From NCBI RefSeq assembly GCF_904849725.1, contig NC_058519.1, positions 360,871,974 through 360,935,973 on the forward strand: a stretch of DNA of 64,000 nt, given 5' to 3'. Position numbers and translations under genes: made by a program. The notes beneath the pieces are model-generated. The model searched no databases, had not been told where the DNA came from, and saw only the letters and a program-made list of their open reading frames with translations. Source of the stretch: Hordeum vulgare subsp. vulgare (Eukaryota > Streptophyta > Magnoliopsida > Poales > Poaceae). Positions 9,990 through 22,400 of this stretch are shown piece after piece; position 1 is the stretch's first letter; every line of letters starts with the position of its first letter.

Positions 9990-12033
9990 TCAAGCCGCCT
10001 CCGGGTCACCCTGCCTTGAGCTCTCTCCATCTTCGATTTGCAAGTCGTCCAGTTTCCAATTGCACTTGGACAAGGCGACAAATTCTTCTTCATCGCTCAG
10101 GAAGATAGATAGATCAGCTTCAAAGTCGAAGGGGTTCTTACGCCGGCGCGGAGTCAGGCTGGTAATTTCGAACGAAGGAGGAGTCACCTTTTTATTATTG
10201 TCGTCATACGCAGCCTCGTATTTGTTCAAGTCCAAGCTAGCCACTAGCTGAGTCGCTGCGGAGCGAGACTCGTTCACAACCCGGTGGTAATCTTCTTCGA
10301 TGAAGTCCGACTCATCATCTTTCAATTCAGGATAACCAGCAGCTACCTCCTCTGGCTTCAGTTCAGGAGCATACGCCAGGCACCGACTTAGGGTAGTCAG
10401 AGGTCCCTTGCGGGCGGCTGACCTTTTCAGTTCATCTACTTGAGGTGGCAGCGTTGACAAGCAACCCAACATATTCTTGATGGATTTATTTGGCTTCTTG
10501 TTACCCATCACTGCCTTCATCGTCACCATGCTTCTCGTATACAGCTGCTCTGTAAAGGTGTAAATCGCCTTCAGCTTCAGGATGCAGTCATTTTGGAGAT
10601 TGGCGGCTCGCGGACCTACAAAGGATAAACTGTGACAATTAGTATTTGCAAACTAGATTGTGGATCTTCTTTCCGACAAAGGGAATTGATCCTTACCAAA
10701 GATGGCTTGGGTCATGTTGGAGATATGCATTTTTAACCCGGAGAGCTCTTGTAGGGCGGCTTCTAGTTTCTCCTCGGCCTGTTCCGCCCGCTTCATGATG
10801 GCGGCTTGATCAGCATTGGCTTTCTTCTCAAATTTTTGGTGATCCACCCTCATTTTCTCTATATCAGCCAGGGCCAACCGATATTTCTCTTCAGATTCAG
10901 ACCGAGCTTTCTCCTGTTTGGCTAAGTTTTTCTTCAAGTCAGCTAGGGATGACGCGGCCCGGGTCAAGGATTCCTGCAAACAAATTTTTGGGAGACAAGT
11001 TTCGGAACTGTTGCAAGCAACATCCCTGACACTTGGGGGCTAATGTTTGATTCTTTTTCGAAGTCGTACCAAATTCAAGACCCGACACATCTTTCAAAAG
11101 ATGACCCAGCCCTTGGGGGCTATAGGTTGAAGTTTTTTATCTAATTCAAGACCCGGCTCATCTTTCAAAAGATGACCCGGCCCTTGGGGGCTAGAGGTTG
11201 AAGTTTTTATCTAATTCAAGACCCGACTCATCTTTCAAAAGATAACTCGGTCCTTGGGGGCTTCAGGTTGAAGTTTTATCTAATTCAAGACCCGGATCAT
11301 CTTTCAAAAGATGACCCGGCCCTTGAGGGCTATAGGTTGAAGTTTTATCTAATTCAAGACCCAACTCATCTTTCAAAAGATGACCTGGCCCTTGGGGGCT
11401 ACAGGTTGAAGTTTTTATCTAATTAAAGACCCGACTCATCTTTCAAAAGATGACCCGGCCCTTGGGGTCTGTGGACAGATATGGGTCTACCACATAGTGC
11501 AACAAACACAACTCATCAAACAAAACTAGTCTTCTAGAAGGCTAATGGGTGGAAGTACAAATAACAAAGGACATACCTCATGTTTGATTCGCATCATGTT
11601 GACCAAGCTCTTCTCCATTTCGTAACTTGTCTCTAGGCGACTTATGAAGCCAGAGCAGAGTTGCTCAAATTCAAGCTTCTCATAATGGGGAAGCTTCAGC
11701 TTAGTGATGTCTTGCTCGATAGAAGGATGGGTCTCTTTGTATGCATGTTTGGATAACACCGCTCTTGCAGGCTTGGAATAGCCAGTACCAGTAACAATTA
11801 CGGTATCTAGATCTTTAGTCTCCTTGGAAGAGCTTGGCAGGTTAACGGTTTCAGTGGCCTCCTTCACTGGGCTTGGAGGATCACTCCGGACGTCAGGAAT
11901 GTCATCCACAAGGTCATCATGAGCCACCACTGGGTCATCATGAAATTCTGGGACAGAGGTGCTCATACCAAACACCTCAGTTGTTTTAGGAGCAGAAGAC
12001 AAGTCGCCAGTTTTTTTCTTCTTTGCTTGTGCT
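9990..12033 (-). CDS. Antisense three-exon gene of the Tat element, coiled-coil protein
   Basis: On the minus strand three exons join with canonical signals and matching phases: 12033-11577 (acceptor TTTCATCTCAG, donor GAG/GTATGT), 10973-10697 (acceptor TTTGCAG, donor TTTG/GTAAGG) and 10615-9990 (acceptor CCTTTGTAG, stop TGA). The lengths 457, 277 and 626 give one continuous frame of about 452 codons with no stop. The first exon encodes a Lys-rich then acidic/Ser-rich segment. The second encodes a strong coiled coil (Lys/Glu/Ala heptads, for example KKNLAKQEKARSESEEKYRL). The third encodes a largely acidic C-terminus. Antisense ORFs in this position are known in Grande- and RIRE2-like elements, with no established function. 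No retroviral enzyme motif is present. The 5' exons upstream of 12033 are uncertain. Confidence 0.75.
11072..11470. repeat. About 70-bp minisatellite, six units, inside an intron
   Basis: Units start at AATTCAAG at 11072, 11143, 11213, 11282 and 11351, with AATTAAAG at 11421, so the period is 69-71 bases. Each unit carries the palindrome CATCTTTCAAAAGATG (or a close variant) followed by GACCCGGCCCTTGGGGGCT. The whole array lies in the intron between 11576 and 10974 of the antisense gene. Confidence 0.85.
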
Positions 12034-12071
12034 CTGAGATGAAAAGACATCAAAGTTATAACAAGTTTCAT

Positions 12072-12998
12072 TATTGGGAAGGAAAAAGGTTAATAAAAGA
12101 ACTAACCCCTGTACACGAAACATTGGGGGAACAACTGACATTGCTGAATCGCCGGACGAAGGAGGAGAGACGTGAAGGACAAAAGTTCAAGGAGTGAACA
12201 AATTGCGAATAACATTTTTCATAAGAAGGGGAAGGTGTTAACAGGAGTATACCTCACTTGGTCATTTCCGACCAGTTGTATTTTCGGGTAACACGGAAAC
12301 TAAGTCGCTAGAATGGCTTCGGGTCTGAAGTTTGGGGGTATACCTCGCCTTTTTCAAAAGGAAATCAGGTCCGGATGAGCATTTGGGTGAGACATGGGAA
12401 ATCAGGCGGCTTATTAAAGACCATAAAAAGTGGTAACTCGCCAGATGGGAGATCTACAGTATGTCTACAAAGGCATTATGTCTCGTCGTTCAGTTACCAA
12501 AGGCGTGGATATGGGGATATTCTAACTCGCAAGTTGAGTGATTTAAAGTATGAATACAAAGGCATTATGACTCGCCATTCAGCAATCAAAGGCGTAACTA
12601 TAGTGATGTTCTAACTAGCCATGGTGGAAGAAGGTGAGCAGTGACTCTAAAAGGATCTTTTCCTTAGGGATATTCCCGGAAGAAGGATAAACGTGTTTCT
12701 AAAAGCAAGCAAAAAATTCCGGATCTACGGGCGGACCAAATTAAAAAGATAAGGCGTGTCTAAAATACGAGAGCTATGAACGCGAAGAGTGTGACACGGA
12801 TGCCATATGGATCTACGAAGCAAAAATAAAATAGCCGGGGGATGCGGTGAAACCACCGTGGTCTATTACTGTGAAGGATCTACCGTAAGCATACTGATGG
12901 ATCCAAGATAAAGGGGAGATGTTCATCGTATCCCGAGGCCAACCTAGAAGAACATGGGGTTTGAGGTCTAACCCTAATGGAGGAAGGGTGTTTACCTA
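12072..12998. other. Degenerate region upstream of the antisense exons
   Basis: On the minus strand this should hold the 5' exons of the antisense gene. Short exon-like pieces with donor sites are present (around 12253-12346, reading NFRPEAI in one frame and GNDQV in another), but with a stop between them and no complete exon. Nothing else was recognised. Confidence 0.35.
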
Positions 12999-13192
12999 AG
13001 AAAGGAGGACGATGCCCGGAAATGGATGCGGTAGATCCGCGGCAGAGACCGCGCCCTCGATTGGCCCGGAGACGCCCGGACTGCGGTGGCTGGTGAATGA
13101 GCTTTAGGAATGGTGAGAAGGCCGAAGCGCATGCGCGAGGAAGACGGACTCGACGAGGAAGATGAAGTGGGGGTAGGTGACGGCTCCCCCAC
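12999..13192 (-). other. Possible first exon and TATA box of the antisense gene
   Basis: On the minus strand, a TTTAAATA box (13206-13213) is followed by an ORF from 13192 with a Ser/Pro-rich start and a second Met at 13132. A donor-like TTCTTAG/GTAAAC lies at 12999. The first Met is only about 13 bases from the TATA box, so the second is the likelier start. Linking exons to 12033 were not resolved. Two more GAG/GTATAC donor-like sites occur near 12344 and 12253. Confidence 0.4.
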
Positions 13193-13517
13193 TCCCCCCT
13201 GTGGCTATTTAAAGGTCGGGCGCTGGAAACGAAACGGCAGGCGCGGGAATAGAGGCGACAAATTGAAAATTCGCAATGATGGCGCGTGAATTTTCAGGAT
13301 AACAAAGTGACGATGAAAAAGATCCATTGAGCAATTACGTCAAACGAATCCTGAAAATTTAGGGAAAAGATGATGTCATCAACAACTACTTGGCGGCTCA
13401 AACAATTTATGAGGAATGTCGGCTCGTCATTCGTCAAAGGATGGGAGTGATACAAGTAGTCCAAAGTGAGCGTGGAAGTTCATTGGATGAATAAATTCAA
13501 GTCAATCTGGGGCCTAA

Positions 13518-14024
13518 TGTTGGGGATATTACTTGCGGTGTAACCCGCCTTAACTGGGCCGGGTCACAGAAGGGGCGACTCATACTTTGCTAATACAAGC
13601 CATAGCCCAGGGGCCCATGAACGAGATGGCGGCTCAGGATTGATGCAGAAGATAAGCCGCCAAGGAGATTTCCAGTCTTGGAAAGCACGGCGACTTAGAG
13701 ATATGGAAGACCACGATCTGTAGCATGGCTAGGACTCTTGTAAACCCTAGGTCCACGACTTGTATATAAAGGTGAGTCTCTGGGGAAGATAGGGCAAGTT
13801 AGAAATCATCGACAGCTAGGTCAGGCGAGTTACGCCCTCCTTGTAATCGAATCCATCATCAATCTACACAAAGCAGGACGTAGGCTTTTACCTCCACACG
13901 AGGGGCCGAACCTGGGTAAATCTGAGAATCGCTTTCGCTCACCCCCTTTGAGTCGCCACCAAGGTGCGATGGCTCCTTCACTAAGTCCTTTCACGAGGAC
14001 ATCTGCCGTGACAAAACCACGACA
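13518..14024 (+). repeat. 3' LTR of the Tat-like Gypsy element
   Basis: It starts TGTTGGGGATATTACTTGC after the purine-rich ATCTGGGGCCTAA and ends CCACGACA. A TATA box (TATATAAA) lies at 13763-13770. The following bases GTAAC are the likely TSD. The partner 5' LTR is outside the window. Confidence 0.7.
13763..13770 (+). promoter_or_regulatory. TATA box of the Tat-like LTR
   Basis: TATATAAA followed by a plausible start region, about 245 bases into the LTR, which is the usual U3/R position. Confidence 0.6.
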
Positions 14025-15455
14025 GTAACCCTATCTTGGAGGTCATGTTGTTGGACAATAATGAACCTACGAGCTAAGGCGAAGCGATGGTGGGCCTGGA
14101 TTCGACAAATGTCTGGAGGCCAGGAAATCCGAGAGAGGATCCATGTATGAAAACAAAGTGTGGACTTTGGAAGAACTACTTGATGGTCGTAAGACTATTA
14201 AGTACAGATGGATCTTTAAAAGAAGACAAACAATGATGGTGAGAGCCACCATTTAAGAAAGCCCGACTTGTTGCAAAGAGGTTTCTAACAAGTTCTAGGA
14301 GTTGACTGCGATGAGACATTCTCACTCGTAGCGATGCTAAAACTCTGTTGGAATTATGATAGCCGTTGCTTCATCTTGCAGACGGATGTAAAAACATTGT
14401 TTCCTCAATAGTTTCCTTGAGGAAAGGTTGTATGTGATACAACCAGAAGGTTTTGTCGATCCTAAGGATGCTAACAAGTATGCAAGCTCTAGCGATCCTT
14501 CTATGGACTAGAGTAAGCATCTCCGAGTTGGATATGCGCTTTAATGTGACGATCAAAGCTTTTGGGTTTATACAAAGTTTGTGAGAAACTTGTATTTCCA
14601 AAGAAATGAGTGGCAGCACTATATAATTTCTGATAAGTATATGTGGTTGACATATTGTTGATCGGATGTAATGTAGAATTTCTGGAAAGCATAAAGGGTT
14701 GTTTGAAAGTAGTTTTTCAAAGGAAAACCTGGATAGAGCTACTTGAACATTGAGCATGAAGATATATAGAGATAGATCAAAATGCTTAATAGAACTTCCA
14801 ATGAAATGCATGCCTTGACAAGTTTTAGAAGGAGTTCAAAATAGATCAACAAAGAAGGAGTTCTTAGCTGTGTTGTAAGGTGTGAATTTGAGTAAGACTC
14901 CAAGCTCGACCACAGCAGAAGAAATAAAAAGGACGAAAGTCGTCCCCTATAACTTAGCCGTAGGCTCTAAAGTGTGCCATGTTGTGTACTCCACCTGATG
15001 TGTGCCTTGCCATGAGTCTATCAAGGGGTACAAAGAGCGATTCAGGATTGAATCACTGAACATCGGTCAAAGTTATCCTTAGTAACTAGTGGACAAAGGA
15101 ATTTTTCTCGAATATGGAGGTGATTAAAGAGTTCGTCGTAAAGGGTTATGTCGATGCAAGCTTTGACACTAATCCGAATAACTCTGAGTAGTAAACCGGA
15201 TTCGTATAGTGGAGCAGTCATTTGAAATAGTGAGCAGCCATTTGAAATAGTTCCAAATGGCACTTAGTAGCAGCATCTATAGGATGACATAGAGATTTGT
15301 AATGCACACACAGATCTAAAAGGTTCAGATCCTTTGACTAAAAACCTCTCTCACAAGCAATACATGATCAAACCACATAACTGTATGGGTGTTAGATTCA
15401 TTACAATCACACAGTGATGTGAACTAGATTATTGATTCTAGTGCAAGTGGGAGAC
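14025..15455 (+). pseudogene. Copia (Angela/WIS/BARE type) interior A: reverse transcriptase and RNase H remnant
   Basis: The DNA matches the intact-looking stretch at 41515-43157: MLLDNNEPTS, YENKVWTLE, ILQTDVKT-like and the C-terminal GYVDASF blocks can be followed across frames, ending in the polypurine tract GTGCAAGTGGGAGAC (15441-15455) directly before an LTR. Many indels and stops separate the blocks. The left edge is where the Tat-like LTR ends, so the 5' half of this Copia copy should lie left of the window. It would have encoded the polymerase end of the Copia polyprotein. Confidence 0.75.
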
Positions 15456-17225
15456 TGTTGGAAATATGCCCTAGAGGCAATAATAAATTGGTTATTATTA
15501 TATTCATTGTTCATGATAATCGTTTATTATCCATACTATAATTGTATTGATTGGATACTCAAATACATGTCTGGATACATAGACAACACACTGTCCCTAG
15601 TGAGCCTCTAGTTGACTAGCTCGTAGATCAAAGATGGTCTAGGTTTCCTGGCCATAGTCAAGTGTTGTCACTTGATAACGGGATCACATCATTAGGAGAA
15701 TGATGTGACAGACAAGATCCAAACTATAAATGTAGCATATGATCGTGTTAGTTTATTGCTACTGTTTTCTGCATGTCAATTTATTTGTTCCTATGACCAT
15801 GAGATCATGCAACTTCCGGACACCGGAGGAATACCTTGTGTGTATCAAAGGTCGCAACGTTACTGGGTGGCTATAAAGGTGCTCTACAGGTATCTCCGAA
15901 GGTGTCTGTTGGCTTGGCGCGAATCAAGACTGGGATTTGTCACTCCGTATGACGGAGAGGTATCTCGGGGCCCACTCGATAATACAACATCACAATAAGC
16001 CTTGCAAGCAATGTGACTAAGGAGATAGTCACGGGATCTTGTATTACGGAAAGAGTAAATAGACTTGCCGGTAACGAGATTGAAATAGGTATGGGGATAC
16101 AGACGATCGAATCTCGGGCAAGTAACATACCAAAGGACAAAGGGAACAACATGCAGGATTAACTGAATCCTTGACATAGAGGTTCAATTGATAAAGACCT
16201 TCGTAGAATATGTAGGAACCAATATGGACATCCAGGTCCCGCTATGGGTTATTGACCAGAGAGTGTCTCGGTCATGTATACATAGTTCTCCAACCCGCAG
16301 GGTGTGCACACTTAAGGTTCGGTGACGATATTAGTATAGTTGAGTTGTTATGTTGGTGACCGAAGGTTATTCGGAGTTCCGGATGAGATCACGGACATGA
16401 CGAGGAACTCCAAAATAGTCCAGAGGTAAAGATTGATATATGGTATAATAGTGTTTGGTCTCTGGAATGTTTCAGAATTCACCGAAAGGGGTTTCATATG
16501 TTTCCCAAAATGTTCAGGTACGATAATACCTTTATTTGGTCCAAAGGGGAAAGCCCATGAGGCTTTAGGAATGTGCAAAAGGGGTTTTGCGAAGGCCACA
16601 GGCCAGACGCCAGGGACCCTGCCGTTTGGGGCCGGACGCTGAGGACCCTGGCGTTTGGTCCTGGAGTCTGGGGAGGACTCTTACCTTTCGTGCCAAATCA
16701 ACTTTGAGGAGGTTTTTTCTCCAAGAAACGACCCCAGGTCTCGGCATATAAATAGAGGGGAAGGTCTAGCACCTAGAATACATCAAGATTTCCCCAAGCC
16801 GTGTGCCGGCAACCCCGCCCCTCTAGTTCATCCTCTGTCATAGTTTTCGTTGTGCTTGGCGAAGCTCTGCGGAAATAGATTCAGCACCACCGACACCACG
16901 CCATCGTGCCGCCGGAACTCATCTACTACTTCGCCCCGCGTGCTGGATCAACAAGGCGAGGACATCATCGATCCGTACGTGTGCTGAACGCGGAGGTGCC
17001 ATCTGTTCGGCACTAGATCAGGATGGATCGTGATGGGATCGCAGGACGGACTGCGATTTGGATCGTGAAGATGTTCGACTACATCAACAACGTTATATAC
17101 GCTTCCGCTTAGCGATCTACAAGGGTATGTAGATTCACTCTCCCATCTCATAGATGATCATCACCATGGATAGGTATTGCGTGTGCGTAGGAAATTTTTT
17201 ATTTCCCATGCGACGTTCCCCAACA
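15456..17225 (+). repeat. Copia Angela/WIS/BARE-type LTR shared by interiors A and B
   Basis: It begins TGTTGGAAATATGCCCTAGA and ends CGTTCCCCAACA, 1770 bases. The polypurine tract of interior A abuts its left end and the 5' leader of interior B follows its right end. The usual primer binding site TGGTATCAGAGC is absent after the LTR; the interior resumes in mid-leader, so a deletion removed the PBS. Confidence 0.85.
16747..16754 (+). promoter_or_regulatory. TATA box of the Copia LTR
   Basis: TATAAATA followed by GAGGGG, at the usual position of the BARE/Angela LTR promoter. Confidence 0.65.
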
Positions 17226-17670
17226 GACCCCTCACTAATATTTCAAGATAAAATTGTGTTCTCCCCGAGTGTGCACCTTTGCGAATGTTCGTCGTTTCGA
17301 GACACCACATGATGATCGGGTGTGATAGACTCTACGTTCACATACAATGGGTGCAAAATAGTTGCACACGCAGAACACTCGGGTTAAACTTGACGAGCCT
17401 AGCATGCACAGACATGGCCTCAGAACATAAGACACCGAAAGGTCGAACATGAGTCATATAATAGATATGATCAACAAAGATATGTTCACCATTGAAGCTA
17501 AAACAACTCACGTGATGATCGGACTTGAGTTAGTGAAATTGGATCATGTGTCACTTGAATGACTAGAGGGATGCCAATTTGAATGGGGGTTTACTAGTAA
17601 TATGATTAACTAAAGTCAATTATCTTAAACATAGTCTATGTAATATTTGTAAATTTTCTGTTGTAGATCA
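17226..17670 (+). other. Copia interior B 5' leader, truncated
   Basis: The text runs through the familiar Angela/WIS leader words (CACGTGATGATCGGA, GACTAGAGGGATG) to the gag ATG at 17671. The PBS-proximal part is missing. No coding content. Confidence 0.6.
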
Positions 17671-18463
17671 ATGGCTCGCGCAGTAGCAACCCTGAATTTT
17701 AATGTGTTCCTAGAGAAAGCTAAGTTGAAAGATGATGGAAGCAACTTTGTTGACTGGGCTCGTAATCTAAGGCTTATCCTCACGGCTGCCAAAAAGCAAT
17801 ATGTCGTTGATGCGCCGCTAGGTGATGAACCACCCCAACCTGCGTTGCCACAAGTTATGAACGTCTGACAGACACTTAAGGATGACTACTCATTAGTTCA
17901 ATGTGCTTAGAACCGGGACTTTAAAGACATTTTGAACATCATGGACCATAGAGATGTTCCAAGAGTTGAAGTTTATCTTTGAGAAGAATGCCCAGATCGA
18001 GAGGTAGGAGACCTTCGATAAGTTCTTTGCTTGCAAAATGGACAAGAACGGGTTTGTCAGTGAACATGTGCTCAAAATGTCTGGGCACTCTAACCGTCTG
18101 GCTGAGCTGGGAATTGCTCTTTCGCCAGAAGCTATCACTGACAACGTTCTTCAATCACTTCCACCTAGCTACAAAGGCTTTGTGTTGAACTATAACATGC
18201 AAGGGATGAATAAGTAACTCGCCAAGATGTTTGCAATGCTGAAAGTCGTTGAGTCAGAAATCCAGAAAAAACATCAAGTGTTGATAGTAAATAAGACCAC
18301 CAGTTTCAAGAAAAACGACAAAGGCAAGATGGGTAACTCCAAGAAGAGTGGCAAAGCTATTGCCCATCCGCCGAAAAACCCAAGTCTGGACCCAAATCGG
18401 AGACTAAGTGTTATCATTGCAAGGGGGCTGGTCACTAGAAGCGAAACTGCCCCAAGTATCTAG
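17671..18463 (+). pseudogene. gag: Copia gag, interrupted
   Basis: The start ATG follows TTGTAGATCA, as in Angela/WIS elements. The first 65 codons (VFLEKAKLKDDGSNFVDWAR and on) are open to a TGA at 17866. Similarity continues in other frames through LSKM-like and NYNMQGM blocks to a CCHC zinc knuckle at about 18410-18463 (C-Y-H-C...G-H...C), in which a TAG replaces the Trp after His. Gag would build the particle and bind RNA through the knuckle. It is a pseudogene by stops and shifts. Confidence 0.8.
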
Positions 18464-18479
18464 CCGATAAGAAGGCGGC

Positions 18480-19482
18480 CAACGCCAAACAAGGTATATT
18501 TGATATACATGTTATTGATGTGTACCTCAACAGCTCTCGTAGTAGTGTTTGGGTATTTGATACCAGTTCTGTTGCTCAAATTTGCAACTCGAAACAAGAA
18601 CTGTGAAATAAACGAAGCCTGGCGAAGGACGAAGTGACGATGGGCGTGGGAAATGGTTCCAAGGTTGATGGGATCGTTGTCGATACACTCTCACTTCAAT
18701 TACCACCGGGGTTAGTGATGAACCTAAGTAAGTGTTATTTAGTGCCTCCGTTAAGCATGAACATTATATCTGGATCTTGTTTATTGCGAGACGGTTACTC
18801 ATTTAAGTCAGAGAATAATGGTTGTTCTATTTATATGAGTAATATCTTTTATGTTCATGCACCCAATGTGAGGGGTTTGTTTATGTTGAATATAGATAGT
18901 GATGACACTCATATCGATAACATTGATGCCAAAAGATGTAGAGTTAATGATGATAGCGCCGCTCAGGTCACACTTGTCGCACTTCCGCTCAGGTCGTATT
19001 GGTATAAAACGCATGAAGAAACTCCATGCTGATGGACTTTTGGAGTCACTTGATTTTGAATCACTTGACACATGTGAACCATGCCTCATGGGCAAGATGA
19101 CTAAGACTCATTTCTCCGGAACAATGGAGCATGCAAGTGACTTGTTGGATATCATACATATTGATGTGTGCGGACCAATATGAGCATAGAGGCGCAGTGG
19201 ATATCGCTATTTTCTCGCCTTCACTGATGATTTGAGTAGATATGATCATATTTACTTGATGAAACACGAGTCTGGAACGTTTCAAAAGTTCAAGCAATTT
19301 GAGAATGAAGTTGAAAATATTCGTAACAAGAAGATCAAATTCCTACAATCTGATCGAGGAGGTGAGTATCTAAGTTACGAGTTTGGTGCTCACTTAAGAC
19401 ACTGTGGAATTGTTTCTCAGTTGACACCGCGTGGAACACCACAGAGTAACAGTGTGTCCGAACGTCGTAATCGTACTTTATT
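18480..19482 (+). pseudogene. Copia protease and integrase N-terminal half, interrupted by an insertion
   Basis: The protease motif reads VFDTSSVAQICNS (D-T-S where D-T-G is normal) near 18550. Next comes the pre-integrase region LLRDGYSFKSENNGC, a damaged zinc site where H-x-x-G-H has become GRIGIKRMKKLHADG, then CEPCLMGKMTKTHFSG. The integrase core shows IDVCGP, LQSDRGGEYLS with the second catalytic Asp, and SVSERRNRTL with the catalytic Glu. Stops occur near 19182. Coding stops abruptly at 19482 at the TTATT target site of the large minus-strand element and resumes at 40945. Confidence 0.8.
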
Positions 19483-22400
19483 TGTAGCGACTCGACTCAA
19501 CACGAGTCAAGCCTCTGTGTGTTCTTTTCCATCCCTGGATCAGTATGCTGGCATACACAGTACATCAATGTATATAACAAAGTTCAATCACATGTAAATA
19601 ATGTAAAACTGATATATACCTCAAAATCTAAGCGGAAACAGTCAAAGGGAGTGGAGTCCCAATAAACACCAATGACATGTTGAGTGCAGACCGTAACCCT
19701 GAATCGTACTCTTACTCGTGGTAGAAAATATCTGCAACATAAGACATTGCAGGCGTGTATGTTAGCACATTGAATATGCCGGCAAGTCACAAAAGAGAGG
19801 GTGAAAATATCATCTATACTATATGCATATATGGCAGGTGGGGCTGTAGTTTAAGTTTTGCGTAAAGCAAATTTTTCCTACAACAAGAGAGAGGTAAAAG
19901 CAAAATGTACTACATTGTTGGTTGTTAATGAGAAGGTTCCACCAACCATTTCTCATACCCAGGTTATCAATAACCCCCACATCATTAAGTTATTTGTGTT
20001 GATAATTCCTGATAGCTTTAGTTACTTTGGATCAAGTTGTCCATGACCGTGCACACGACTAATAGATTAGGTTTGAGTACTCTACAGAGTTTTCCACACG
20101 TTCTCCACAAGATTTGATCGCCTCCATTGAAGTCCTCGCACTTCAGGGTGTTTGCGAACCGGATGATCAAAACATGGTCTTCCAAAGAGTTCCTCTAAGA
20201 CACTGTCGGTGCCCATCCAATCCTACCATTCTTCTACATCTCATCGCACCGCCCATCCAGAGTCACCACAATGTCCAACCAAGCCAGAGCCCATAATGAC
20301 TTGTGGTTGTGCACGTAAGCCTCGGGTCTTGAAGTATCCATCCATCTCTTCATGCCTGGGTGAAGCTTTCCGCAAGATGTCATGGCGCTTTCCCATGCAT
20401 CCCGGGTCATCCACTGGCTTCCCCAGGGTGCCCATCTGAAGCATCCTTCACCCAGAGGTATATTGCATCATGAGGTCTTGAAAGTCTTGAAGTCTTCAGG
20501 TCTTGATTATTAAGTTCTCACAATACTCATGATAAACACTCAACCAAACCCCGTCAACTAGAAGCATAGCAATGTAATGACCCGGCCAAAGTAACAAGGG
20601 TTTATGAGTGTCTACCACATGATACTACATTGAGAACCAAATTTCCAAGTACCTACTTTGCCTTCAATGGGTGGAGGACGTTGAAACTAATGCAATAAAA
20701 CCATAGGTGAACATATGATCAATTTCAATTTGCCTGGTATTACTTGATGAATATAGTCGCTCTCATAATCCTGATAATTCTACTCGTCGCACTCCGAGCA
20801 ATCTATCGTAAACGAATAACATTCAATAAACATCCATGCCAAAAGGAAGAACCAAAAGAACATAAGAACAAAACATGTCTTGGTGCAAAATAACAACACA
20901 CTAAGGTTTAATAAAAATAAGGTTCTAAGTGTGTTGTAAAGTCAAGGTGTAGGAATGAGATCAAAAGAGTTAATGAACGATAAACTATTTCTATGGAGAT
21001 ACTATGAAAGACGATCCCAACTATGTGTTGGGGAACGTTGCATGGGAAACAAAAAATTTCCTACGCACAAGAAGAGCTATCATGGTGATGTTCATCTATG
21101 AGAGGAAGATCGGATCCACATACCCTTGTAGATCGCTAAGAGGGAAGCGATAAGAAACGCGGTTGATGTAGTGGAAGAGCTTCGTGATTCAAATCACTGT
21201 CGTCCCACGATCCGTTCCGATCTAGCGCCGAACGGACGGCACCTCCGCGTTCAAGAAACGTACAACTCGATGACGATCTCTGCCTTCTTGATCCATTAAG
21301 AGAGACGGGGAAGTAGATGAGTTCTCTGGTAGTGTGACGGCGCGCCGGTGATGGTGATGATCTATTCCTGTAGGGCTCCGCCCGAGCTCCACAGAAAACC
21401 GATCTAGAGGAAGAACTACGAAGTAGAGGTTTAGGGTTGCACGTGGCAAAGTTGTGTCTGAAAAGCCCTAAACCTCAATATATATAGGAGGAACCAAGGG
21501 GTGGGGCTTTTCCCTAGGGATCCTCCTCCAAGTCGGTTTTGAGGGAGGAGTCCCTTCCTTCCTTCCCACCTCCTCTCTTTCTTCTTTCCTTTTATTTCTT
21601 TCTCCTTGATTTTTTCATCTTGGCCAAAATAGCCCACTTGGGCTGGCCTGACCAGCCCACTAAGGGTTGGTGCATCACCCTTGGGCTATTAGGTTCACTC
21701 CCGGGTGGGTGGCCCTCTGCTGATAAAAACCCAGAACCCATTCGTCACTCCCTATACACTGCCGATAATGCCCGAAATATTTCCGGAGGCCAAATGAAAC
21801 AATCCTATATATCAATCTTCATTTCCAGACCATTCCGGAAACCCTCGCGCCGTTCGTGATCTCATCCGGGACTCCGAACAAATCTTCGGTCACCAACACC
21901 TATAACTCAACTATACCGAAATGTCACCGAACCTTAAGTGTGCAGACCCTACGGGTTCGAGAACTATGTAGACATGACCTGAGACACTCCCCGATCAATA
22001 TCCAACAGCGGGACCTGGATGTCCATATTGGATCCTACATATTCTATGAAGATCTTATTGGTTGATCCTCTGTGCCAAGGATTCATATAATCCCGTATAC
22101 CATTCCCTTTGTCCTTCGGTATGTTACTTGCCCGAGATTTGATTGTCGGTACCCCTATACTTATTTCAATTTCGTTACCGACAAGTCTCTTTACTCGTTC
22201 CGTAATACAAGATCCCGTGACTAACAATTTAGTCACATTGCTTGCAAGGATTGTAAGTGATGTTGTATTATCGAGTGGGCCCCGAGATATCTCTCCGTCA
22301 CACGGAGCGACAAATCTCAGTCTTGATCCATGCTAACTCAACGGACACCTTCGGAGATACTTGTAGAGCACCTTTATAGTCACCCGTTAATGTTGCGACG

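Larger units (their letters stand above)
3964..14024 (+). mobile_element. Tat-lineage Gypsy LTR retrotransposon, 5' truncated in the window
   Basis: The order is gag, protease, reverse transcriptase, RNase H, a second RNase H-like region and integrase, then a long 3' region with an antisense gene, then a 507-bp LTR. The extra RNase H and the antisense gene between pol and the 3' LTR are hallmarks of the Tat/Grande/RIRE2 group. The 5' LTR and N-terminal gag are missing because CACTA-like sequence occupies everything left of 3963. The right LTR abuts Copia reverse transcriptase coding sequence at 14025, so the element sits inside Copia. Stop codons and frameshifts throughout pol show it is dead on the sense strand. 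Confidence 0.8.

Noticed and set aside
11072..11470. CRISPR-like array
   Set aside because: Units are contiguous tandem repeats with similar content throughout, without unique spacers, in a plant retrotransposon intron.
20209..20439. 76-codon ORF repeated at 38481-38711
   Set aside because: It recurs only because both sites are the two LTRs of one element; no coding signature.
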